NCBI GenBank assembly: GCA_001643675.2
Contig: LSRY02000010.1
Location: 67,001 to 131,000 of the forward strand
Length of the DNA stretch: 64,000 bases
DNA from: Monocercomonoides exilis
Lineage: Eukaryota; Preaxostyla; Oxymonadida; Polymastigidae
Direction of reading: 5' to 3'
Under the pieces are notes generated by a model that saw only the letters and a program-made list of their open reading frames with translations, was not told the DNA's origin and searched no databases. This document shows, piece after piece, positions 59,201 through 64,000 of this stretch. Made by a program: the position numbers and the translations under genes. How positions within the stretch are numbered: position 1 is the stretch's first letter; each line of letters starts with the position of its first letter.

Positions 59201-59812
59201 GAGTGCACAGTGGGATAAGAGAACTTGCGAGCAGGTTGAAGGTGCCAAAAAGGGTGGGTCGACAACCCCAAACGAAGCAAAGGCACACGAGCAAACAGAC
59301 AGTTCGCAATTTGCAGGGTTGGACAAGGAACGAGGAGGATTGAGCACCAAAGAGTGGAGCTGGCAATCAAAAGCTGAAAGCAAAGAAAAGTTCACGAGGC
59401 AGATGCAATCACCATCGTTCATCGCAAACAACGACTGCTGCAAATCCCTTGCCAGAACACAACAGCAGGAATGCAGCAGACACTCGGAGCCATGCATATC
59501 CAGGATGTTGCCATTCAGAGAGGTGGTGAAAAACTGCAAGGTGGAGAAGTGGAGCGAGGAATTGGCCAAAGTCGAGAACATAAACAACGATGTGTGACGA
59601 ATGTTCTCGTGAATCTTTTTTTGTCTCCAAACTCGACTGCAAGCACCATAATTTTCTGGCTGTTCTCTTCTGTTCACATCCTGAACAAAATCATCATCTG
59701 TGGTAATTTGGGCTGCAGGAACTGAAATGATTTCGTTGCTTTTTATCAGAAATGCTGCAAGAAGAAATTTCCAGGTGAAACGAACACTTTTGTGCACATG
59801 AAGCTCCGACAT
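47300..59812 (-). CDS. Giant surface protein: eight-module beta-helix ectodomain, TM helix, pseudokinase-like tail
   Basis: A single 12.5-kb exon of 4170 residues, ATG at 59812 and TGA at 47302-47300. The N terminus (about residues 12-32) looks like a signal peptide. The ectodomain is a Pmp-like right-handed beta-helix with eight modules headed by CGxxxxPC-type motifs. These lie near nt 58150, 57095, 55875, 54635, 53440, 52320, 51400 and 50255, spaced about 0.9-1.2 kb. A conserved membrane-proximal domain (SARRNVLC, LLPCNLLFKV) precedes one TM helix (nt 48673-48595). The tail repeats the paralog's: charged juxtamembrane segment, SESSEHLLSESGSTEYILG, Ser/Thr/Asp linker, then a kinase C-lobe remnant with LRWKAPEL and AFSIGMMLWECL. 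VAIK, HRD and DFG are absent, so it is a probable pseudokinase. From the 3' end to about 58,550 the gene is strikingly GC-rich; its first ~1.2 kb is AT-rich. A receptor or adhesin role is an inference. Confidence 0.85.
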   Translation of the reverse strand: MSELHVHKSVRFTWKFLLAAFLIKSNEIISVPAAQITTDDDFVQDVNRREQPENYGACSRVWRQKKIHENIRHTSLFMFSTLANSSLHFSTLQFFTTSLNGNILDMHGSECLLHSCCCVLARDLQQSLFAMNDGDCICLVNFSLLSAFDCQLHSLVLNPPRSLSNPANCELSVCSCAFASFGVVDPPFLAPSTCSQVLLSHCALANITGSARGCDCRTMKAQISQDMLSCSFEGVEDVFYDGIVSSINSPHTASLHSLNNTFNRNMRKSNLNEQYIGTGVNRSISCSFMNDTFTNCISEIEGDEIANGGAAISIRGYSSELDVESCTFINSTAKYHSTILASNIKSISVNNSLIINGTANPYHVGGIMCYGPFSEGVSTSHCVFMNNNASRIAALYYYRQNASTLNTLSVIDCDFENNIARDAYAGAFGTRDGLIGIFRMSECKFVNNKAKYGGALYFEAYTPPADNPKPKFMLFCHFHNNVASDKQGHDLYFVPLVLTDTPFEQSSSTNRQNRVFYNNSATGYDFWLAYPVRYVHASNGSDGAGCGEEEVEGERCATIHYALQELKNPYGGDIVLLPSAFNPNEALVLSGMVVNVCGKGSEKPGIAVPAGVGGPFVDISGGLVNVSSVAITKSTNEQISLVRVGDSGLLVFSKAEIACNCAPQTEYVESVFVVEDGVLVLELSTISSFVLKGKPLVEWAASGQVRVADSVFRDISRVEGDGSVFEKRLGRQEVVELGNVSFERCMCGKGNGGAVAVWLGEESGVAIGNNSCVRFDGCSVGAEGEQKGKGGGVYVKAVEGGGQAGQAGQSGWFVFGREVVFSGCEGWRGKNVFVDVKNLNWSVSVSSMQFEVKFEAENHKELMGFEGGDESYAIPLCLYLQEFGGPGFVGGANSRDFSGCGYRGYGCSTLAHIAQLRFGGLNKNIVLEEGFVWEEKVEMEREEWAVGCEQEHTLIGMGQITSSGAGGDGVIVSEKRNTLSNIVFRMGSGVGVGVASVVVCRGSMLTMAGCGVQKQQEDTVFGCVFVRVEKGTVNVSSFAVSGIRFGSGCLVGVEGEHSKCVMDGLACTNTTTGGAGGVIGVSLCGSLTLQNSNISDVSQAQSPFVKAGVLSTMQVMNCSFVSMQRSSGNGSCVDVECGDGECVEGENGRMVVMENTWFEGCSVGGASEGGGALALSMGKCTQLRVTGCTFVGCAAPTGSMHGLGGGMLVRFAGEAAPFVVSDPVFSADNPNEASFGHDLFIEAPRLRSVATAQTLPFAVESPLTAVHAFEGYDGSDKAHAIPLIFFVREMGSTAHADSAAGLDVDACGFAAYPCHTLSQAVRRLSGWPKRVEVAGPFAMEEALGLSDPADLQIGGAAPGAECTVIGKESGGEGLVVLSGELPSSTAAFSSLCFVLPLSIKQHRSLFCQASQGTLAVSSASFIPHQSAASHTFTLFTALSGRVVVEDVVWQGIRLIDTQCANMSGTSVLVMGNVSFVETWTSSPKGLVWVWSAGAAASMEDARFELASQEHPCQAVHSDQALSLEIANTSFINQSRNTGHGSCVECTVKSEQTLAIQGCSFEMCSATDGNGGGVCVAMEAGGTAKITSSEGSATASAAAPSTFTKCTSHRGGAGSGGFGGGLFGVLQEGAVDFVVGGVAFSGCTADSGNNLFLQAKQLASVANNRTLGFVFDIAEGVADLNDLCGCSTDTAGTQAPIPLVVFFRAPPAERCVADGGADNAVCGFSDYPCETIAQAASPLVAQQSVAIKILSPFTLKDEVHLEVCPTVISAGEVGGTMGVVNGGRGEQAGLIETSCEVAFVSVCFAHPAVLTNRKALIVCNGGVLGLSSCQSVLQATAGLKCGFAIVRVVRGSLSMSSFEIRGTPFGVVGPFVFEGDAQEIEKAAIHNLTLEDVATESESGALSVSRVGVWKLGNSTISNSAQQYCPVVAMSEVGSSEVSNVTFENLNRHTGFGGVVSCAIGASQTARFERCTFVSCEIMSASMKGGSVFASVEQTGTFVFDTNKVSSSGVDGDSGLGGGLYVSMLGRTSAISMKSNTFVANRAWKGRHLYLECPSPRNTIRPLDFEDSFDAEMEDDELWVHDGSSGAVVDETLKRYLFSSSEEIVVVDKASGSDTPTCGSDLFPCESVSEGYLRMGTKQTTILVVSSAALATEIRRDNQALTIAGRNTTSLLVLGAGGHLVVSPSEALVTLTIHKLVLSMPAELSHTEAVLVGEGTLLMRQCEFRAADEEQSHTGTGAWALCIRGGKAQLDAVGVRGMCFAASGGFVWMCGGSAHLTRISVESVSAGGAGLVVGEGSGALELKASSFEDCVLNGGSTLSIGSGVDAELSGSCSWSRCRSSAGNGAALRCSLAGSQKLNMSDCSFQECVLDGNINGKGNGNYNDNSERKGKGGGIFLGIDQSSTNSFKLSHLTFGGNEAAFGNNLFLKCADLNTTATPARLVDLISSGDAPHDLEGTDERLFSGGVHDLRLFLQQRQASSSCIFPSGFDILGCGSEAYPCASLWRGMLNINPGSADKTLSIKASALIQNEFDLTSSTVASSSSTEKATITFASAILDSTRSCVVLSTGRLSFNRLDFSVAGGAFLRHSELISSSTPQGQLLFGNCSFAPAGTPQIEGTLVRAEGGSVQMEGCVFGAFAPSSSLLCINGSLEMNTTAFQGSRALGCDAGGLVGVSLGSGCHLSAAGCEFSHGECNKKTGRGGALYVKSTEADAAGQPFLLEAVTFASNDAAKGRNIYVDCFDINASVTPATFHFPYEPFVDDPNALVGSDQTFVDADLFRFLVPYTSSEIHLSNAGFDIARCGSPNDPCRSFVTGFEHIDASAAHKTISIGCSTAISRPADLSNFTCQSLPSEEAARSVLLFQEDSQGSNPFLLNSWSLSLSGISLQAVNGFSNEVSAIILNKQGSLALDKCAFEPHTSVAELGAYSFAVVEAGSLTCTQFESTNAHLVCSMFLLHAGSAGTFDAIHISSCSLSNCSLVEAASSTNRSPNSPSSISIFRSTLVDIVQTANKSCVVWSRGEGVVKVVVNETDVEGCRSSSTEKGGAVHYLLSSGGRLACVNSTLMQCSCSTGTGMGGGVYLETSMDGELGFLFQKMEFDSNAARHGRDIFVVCRNISGQINETQFRFDLREGVYNRINAICGLDDLSEGVVDLISFITTYQAAVVFVSSAGGEAGGGSNSRQCGSARQPCASIGYGLGHVVIEYGSAVVVESVGLLECEADFENISLTSKTSKMAVVSFSEPIVQTRDALVEAAGRVNVEGIQLAPGRDLSLTHSFVFSAANAEFQMISSAICPAEESSPSSLPSLPSLPTLIMCSSGECTIEKCAVRSVGFRSFFVGVDCFLSVNRLSLSSVELGQRCFDLSQGTKGFVLHEVSFEEIRAESTLVVVEKMSGKVLADNEGSDEMSLSLIQFSNISVQSDASAAVSLISLENPVVMQNCSFVGCQSHAERGSAGSILRCSAARVCTCLFDGSTGGSSSSLSSSGAAGGAEELCGWNGSVVDAEQSEVAMADTTVANSAEGGLSVSGGCVSAEAANFTGNAPSIPNYQSARRNVLCKANGKLVLVSVKGGDGMLPDSSLWISSEGCELGGLASDRASPLFIPQLTNVTMAQTGTTTQLVFCGALLLPCNLLFKVVTALGDEEAVEKYEFPESGFVSETEAHGAIPSSILEGSPDEAEVTVSILFGPIRSASTSSVVLKNRSKSQTSGDGIVVETVKEKEIAWPFIVCIVIVVILLIALIVFIVRWSKQKRRAEELEVIVEDTVKKDPKAFEMITMEMSPEEQWRRAEREAEKKNEERIKKMVYEKSLGHSESSEHLLSESGSTEYILGRDSDKIPDWALEKEEEEEETRKRTPSPSISSTSTTDTSDTDTTFVRPESMCPTTSSMSNLVDAMACSSPHEKLIVDLRDSLFMLLHGRNEKKEMAIGTLQEREVTAAQILFWVANGALHSFDEMENKLQSLANLSPHIVLFSEHMVICIAMHSDCSSSDDSYSSSISSSTIVTSSSDGSRRSKRYTRTPPPSSAFEDDEDNRNECLRWKAPELMNGAKKHATKKTVAFSIGMMLWECLTLDVPFGEYEAVIAGKKIASGERPNLKLVRGSDFAEFVEALLWYDWQKRPSLEGVKRELLGRMPAGAVMFTASDAISLEESASEEKRSTVEISSRAREEAQRLLKELTA

Positions 59813-60244
59813 GCTGGAAATATTTTGTGAAAATGAGGTTGAACAGCTTTTGTTCCTGACGGATGCTTTCGATAAAAAATAAACGAAAATGATCTTTTTT
59901 TAGAAAAATCCTGCAGAACCATATTAAAATTTTCACAATGTTTTATCAATATGATATTGTTTGAAAATATTATGAAAAGAGAAATATTATTGGAATTATG
60001 TTGAAATTATTGATATCAAATCAAATCTTCGATCAAATGAATCCCTATAAATAAATTTGTGTTTTGATAACTGCAAAATGTGCGATGAATCGATGTGTGT
60101 AAATCTTGTAATATTTTATTTTTTTTTTTATTTTGTTGTAAATAATAGGAAGGATACGGGTTGGTAAATATTACTTTTTCATAAAAATAAAAAATATACA
60201 AACTTTGTTTATCATTTTATCAAAATGAATGGGGGATAAACGGA
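59813..60244. other. Intergenic region between divergent genes
   Basis: AT-rich stretch between the starts of the large beta-helix gene (-) and a small coiled-coil gene (+). It presumably holds both promoters. No motif is recognised. Confidence 0.5.
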
Positions 60245-60971
60245 ATGGTAAAATTATTGCTTTCGAAAAATCTGAAAGATAGCAATAAAAAATTTGAAGT
60301 TTAGAAACGTAAAATTTCACAATCATTTGCATTTTTGATATTTTTTTAAATTTTTAGAATTTTATTCGCAAACTTGATTGTGTTGTGAAAGAGCTCGGTG
60401 AATATAGTGATGCTTCTTCAAAATTTCACGTGGTTGCATCTGAATGGATTCCAGCCTTGATGGTTTTTAATTTTTATTTCAGCTTTTTAACATGGATTTG
60501 TTGAGAATTTTGGATTTGAACAAAAGAGCAATGAAAAGAACATCCCCAATATATCATTGAGAGATTCAAAAATAGAAGGAGAAATAGAAAGGTATTTCAG
60601 AATTTATCTTATTAGTTGTATTAGTGAAATAACTCTCTTTAAACTGATTAACAAATTTTTAAAATTAAATGCTAAATTTTGAAAGATTACAAGAAGAAGT
60701 CGTCTATTTAGAGGATTCAGTTAGGTTGAAAGAAGATGAATGTTCAAAATTGGATGAAGAAACAATCCAATTGGATGTTATTATTTCAAAAATGCAACAA
60801 ACATTCCAGGAGCTTCAGCAATCAAAGGCAGTTTGTGTTTAATATTGTAATTTATTTCTAAATTCAAAATTGACTTAAAATTGTTCGCATTTTCTTTGAA
60901 ATTTTTTGAAGTATCATTTGTCTATGGTTTCAGCTCTTCGTTCAAATTTGGAATATTCATTAAAAGCATGA
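60245..60971 (+). CDS. Small coiled-coil protein in five short exons
   Basis: Exons 60245-60298, 60358-60462, 60506-60591, 60686-60830 and 60912-60971 join to 150 codons including the TGA, 149 residues. Introns are 59, 43, 94 and 81 bp. No exon exceeds 145 nt. The product starts MVKLLLSKNLKDSN, has a helical N-terminal part (FIRKLDCVVKELGEYSDAS, VVASEWIPALM), then a heptad-patterned coiled coil (IERLQEEVVYLEDSVRLK, QLDVIISKMQQTFQELQQ) ending in LRSNLEYSLKA. I do not recognise the family; small coiled-coil subunits of spindle, kinetochore or flagellar complexes are possible. Support: every junction keeps the frame, and the exons have coding character against AT-rich introns. The 43-bp second intron uses an unusual acceptor (GTTGAG), the weakest point. 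It converges with ORC2, 186 bp away. Confidence 0.55.
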
Positions 60972-61157
60972 AATTCGGAAAGAATTGTCGATAATAATGT
61001 TGAAGTTGCTTAAAAATGAATATTTACGAGTATTTTATATAAATTTTTATGCCAGAAATGGTAATCCTTTATTTTCAAAAAGTATTTTGTTGAATAAAAG
61101 CTTAGTATAATTTTTAATAAAAATTACTACAAAAAAATTATCTTTATGAATAAAATA

Positions 61158-62785
61158 TTATTTCTTTGATGAAGCAGAAAATTGCTGTTCCAGATCATCT
61201 AAAGCATCTTTCACAATAACTGCCTCGTGTTTATTATGAAGTATTATTCTAACAACTTCCACAACTTCAGATTCCAAGATTTCTTCTTGGGAAGATGATA
61301 AAGGATGCCTTCCCTTCTTTTTTGCTGCCTTATTTATCGAAGGAGTTGCTGGAATAGCATTAACGGAAGTTGATTGAGAAGAAGAAAAGAGAGATGTGGA
61401 AGATGATGCACAGTCTGAGGTGGCTTGTTCGGAGGTTGCAGTTATTGATATCATATCTATTGATACAATTTGGTTGTCGATAAATGACTTTAGGTGGCCC
61501 TTGACAATGTTCGGATTCGTTCCAACATATCCTTTTTTGCACGCTGCTACGTATTTTGTAATTGGCACTGTAATCCCATTTTCATATTCTTGAAAGTCTT
61601 CTTCTTCTTCTTTTTCTTCTTTGCCTTCTTCGCTTAATTGAGCAACGATCAGTCCGACAAGTATCCGAAACGCTTTACGGGCCAGCGGTCCGCAACAAGA
61701 ATATACTGTTAGAATGTTGCTTCGATCAAGAAACATTCGATCAGCTTCTTTTCTTTTCTCCTCTTCGTCTTCATCTCCATCTAGTCCGAGCCTTCCGCGT
61801 CTTTCTTTGCTTCGTTTCAGTTCACCCTCCATTTTGATAAGTTCATCATCTTCGTGTCTCTTTTCAATGTCTCCACATCTTTCTTTCTTTTTTTCTCCTT
61901 CGCTCTTTAATGAAGGAAGTAACTTTTCAAGCAGTTGATATGATGAGACTTCTCCTTTAATTCCAAGAACTGGAAGTTCGATAGAAATCCATGCAGGTGC
62001 CGGAGGAGATGTTTGAAAAAGAGTATATGGAAAAGTTGGTCGTGAACCAATATTTTCAATTGAGGAAACAAAACGTATTTGAGGAAGAGAAAATAGCCTG
62101 CGTATAAAACAAATATTTACTCTGTCATTTCAAGACAGTATATTTAATGAGAAAATGCACTTCAATAAAATTAGCATACGGTTCTGTTAAAAGAGAATTA
62201 TCAAGATTTTTTAAGAATATAACCAAAATTTGATTTGGGGCGAATGAATAACTTGAATTCGACAATGAAAGTGAATTATCGGTCATCAATAGTGTGGCTT
62301 CAATAAAACGAATTGCTGCCTGTGTATCAGAAAAGTTAAGCCCGAAATATTTTGACTGTCTAGACTTTTTTGACTCTTCATCTGCATCAGTTGGATGTGA
62401 TGAGCACAATTGGCAATCATTTATTTTTTCCGATTGTAGCATTGGTATGCAATAAGACGCAATGTGCATTGCTATTTTGGAAATAAACTGAAAATATGAA
62501 TCGACGACATTTTTCAAAATGATAAGAATATTTTCAGAAATGATATAAAATACATACTGCATTTATATTTTTGAAGTTGTTCGCATTAAAAAAATCCGTG
62601 TGAAAAAAAGGACATAGCGCAGATGCTTCAATATTTAACTTTGTATTTTGTAAATATTGAGCAAATAAAGAAAAAAAAGATGTAAGATCTCCTGTACTTT
62701 GAAATAGTAATGAATGACCAGTTTCCAGTAACAACTTGTATTGGTGTAATGCATCATCTGATTTTTCATAAAAAATTCTTTTCAT
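61158..62785 (-). CDS. ORC2: Origin recognition complex subunit 2
   Basis: Three exons, 62785-62558, 62487-62180 and 62097-61158, with 70- and 82-bp introns (donors GTATGT and GTATGC); 491 residues. The order of segments matches the ORC2 core: YKLLLETGHSLLFQSTGDL (the usual GFNLLLYGxGSK region), LVIFLKNLDNSLL (the hydrophobic strand and NID), LFSLPQIRFVSSIENIG (the IPNIRLIASVDH region), and a C-terminal winged helix around SCCGPLARKAFRILVGL and ITVPITKYVAACKK. It lacks the long disordered N terminus of animal ORC2 unless an upstream exon was missed; an in-frame stop just before the ATG supports the start. A Glu/Lys-rich insertion separates the AAA-like part from the winged helix. ORC2 has no ATPase activity of its own in known complexes. 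Confidence 0.75.
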
Positions 62786-63171
62786 TTCTCTTCAAAAGCA
62801 GGTTTAAAAATATAAAAATCCCTTTACTTATTTTTTGATTTTTTCTTTTTTGTTGACCACGATCAATTTTTGTTTCAAATTCTTTTTCACAAAAAAATAT
62901 CAGAAAAGAAATTTTTGTTTGTTTATGGAAAATGAATTTCATCAAAAATCACGCATTTTATTCATTGTTAAATTAATTAAAAAATGGAAAAATAAAAAGT
63001 TATTGAATGGTGAAGTGAATATTATCAATGACTCAAATATGTTTAGTTCCGTTTTTATGATGGAAGAAATAGGGAAAAAGTAGATGCAAGAGGTGAAATA
63101 CTTCGATTCCAGAAGAATAGCTTTTTAAGAATATCGACAAATAAGACAAGAAATATTAGTGAGTTCATGAT
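62786..63171. other. AT-rich spacer
   Basis: Lies upstream of ORC2 and downstream of the gene at the right edge. An 82-codon open frame on the + strand (62835-63083) has only Lys/Phe/Ile-rich chance composition. Confidence 0.5.
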
Positions 63172-63999
63172 CTAGTTGATAACAAATCCCTGTGGAAGAT
63201 CAACTTGCATTTCAACAGTTTCCCCATCAATCTCAATATTCGATATTAGTGTTCCTTTTTCCATGTTGAATTTTAATGTTCTTGGCTTTTCAAAAAGGGT
63301 GCCTAAAATCATCAGGTAGTCGTTCATTGAATATTTCATCTCGTCTTCAATGCGGAAATTCGTCCTTGGAAGAGACATAACTCTTCGAATTGGAGAAGAT
63401 GTCGCCACTTTTGGCCGGCTGGCGCCCTTCTTCGATGCTGATGTCTTCGATGTGCCTGATGAAGAGGAAGACAATGTGTCAGACTCCTGCTCTTTCATCG
63501 CCATAGACTCTGCAAACTGCCTCTCCATCAGCAGATCCAGATATGTTTTGTTGGTTGCATGCGCTCCGTCTCCCCCTTCTCTTTCTCTCTTTGCTCTGTC
63601 TGCCGCATCCATCTCCATCTCCTCGCTGCTCAGCGTGATCGGATAGCAGACAGTCGCTGCACGGATTCTCCTGTGGGGCCTTCCAGAGTTGTATTTGGGG
63701 TGTTTGCACAGCTTGCTCGTCAGCACATTGAGAGTGAAGTGTCCGCCTTTCTCTTCGTTCGCATACTGGATCAGAGGAAGGTTCGATGTCGGGTCGCAGA
63801 ATATGCGCACCTCAGAGAGGACAGGATAGGTTGTGCCAGAAGTGTTGAAAAGGACAGGTTCTGAAGTGGTGTTGCGGGTGAAGTACAAAGAAAAATATGG
63901 CTTTTGAAGGTCAGGCGGAATGGTCGAGGAGACAATCGTGTTCAGCTCTGGTGAAAAGAAGTACAGCGATTCGTTTCCCTTTCTGCTTTCGTTGCCGTA
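63172..63999 (-). CDS. 3' part of a possible MRH-lectin-domain protein
   Basis: The frame is open from the right window edge (63999) to the stop at 63174-63172, so the N-terminal part is missing; 275 codons are visible. The segment STIPPDLQKPYFSLYFTRN, then SEVRIFCDPTSNLP, then HFTLNVLTSKLCKHP resembles the second half of a mannose-6-phosphate-receptor-homology domain (a RxxIxCD strand followed by a closing TxxLC). Such domains bind glycans in the ER or Golgi. After it come an Arg/Glu helix, a Ser/Lys linker and a small C-terminal domain (NFRIEDEMKYSMNDYLMIL, ending DLPQGFVIN) I do not recognise. The MRH call rests on a short pattern and could be wrong. Confidence 0.5.
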   Translation of the reverse strand, partial: YGNESRKGNESLYFFSPELNTIVSSTIPPDLQKPYFSLYFTRNTTSEPVLFNTSGTTYPVLSEVRIFCDPTSNLPLIQYANEEKGGHFTLNVLTSKLCKHPKYNSGRPHRRIRAATVCYPITLSSEEMEMDAADRAKREREGGDGAHATNKTYLDLLMERQFAESMAMKEQESDTLSSSSSGTSKTSASKKGASRPKVATSSPIRRVMSLPRTNFRIEDEMKYSMNDYLMILGTLFEKPRTLKFNMEKGTLISNIEIDGETVEMQVDLPQGFVIN

Positions 64000-64000
64000 T

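Noticed and set aside
62835-63083. 82-codon + strand open frame
   Set aside because: AT-driven Lys/Phe/Ile composition and no recognisable feature.
1-64000. tRNA, rRNA and CRISPR arrays
   Set aside because: I looked for T-loop motifs and regular short direct repeats and found none.

Overview
The window reads as nuclear DNA of an anaerobic flagellate of the oxymonad type (Monocercomonoides or Blattamonas are the closest guesses). This is an inference from gene content. There are very long intron-poor reading frames, short spliceosomal introns (43-171 bp in the models below), extreme Ser/Gln/Asp tracts, a Tmc-family membrane protein, an SF-assemblin, a tubulin-ligase-like enzyme, ORC2, and two enzymes of bacterial type (AsnA, peptidase T). 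The code is standard: genes end in TAA, TAG or TGA, and the Gln-rich repeats use only CAA/CAG, which argues against a Streblomastix-like code.

Layout, left to right. 3-638 (+) is the Ser-rich 3' end of an unknown gene. 994-6751 (+) is a glycosyltransferase-like domain fused to about 26 tandem Gln-rich repeats and a 37-Ser run. 7226-16441 (+) is a giant surface protein with a Pmp-like right-handed beta-helix ectodomain, one membrane helix and a degenerate kinase-like tail. 17535-18530 (+) is asnA. 19383-22853 (+) is an RNF216-type RBR ubiquitin ligase with a roughly 620-residue insertion inside its IBR domain. 23867-31102 (-) is a Tmc-family multi-pass protein ending in a hemerythrin-like domain. 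31134-32751 (+) is an SF-assemblin in six exons, head to head with the Tmc gene. 33026-34456 (+) is peptidase T with two introns. 34843-37434 (-) is a TTLL-type ligase. 37435-40478 is a gene-poor AT-rich stretch with a 450-bp TA-flanked MITE and two copies of a dispersed repeat. 40479-45304 (+) is an armadillo-like protein in seven exons. 47300-59812 (-) is a second, larger and much more GC-rich beta-helix/pseudokinase paralog. 60245-60971 (+) is a tiny five-exon coiled-coil gene. 61158-62785 (-) is ORC2. 63172-63999 (-) is the 3' part of a possible MRH-lectin gene.

Themes. The two beta-helix paralogs look like surface receptors whose cytoplasmic tails are conserved in protein while their synonymous sites have diverged. 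The Tmc protein has the layout of a membrane sensor and may bind oxygen through its tail. SF-assemblin and TTLL point to the microtubular cytoskeleton. In several genes the introns sit near the 5' end in AT-rich DNA, while the intron-free 3' part is visibly richer in GC. Exon models were built by hand from splice sites and phase. Each complete multi-exon model gives a length divisible by three, but none was tested against RNA or homologs. Domain names are by recognition only.
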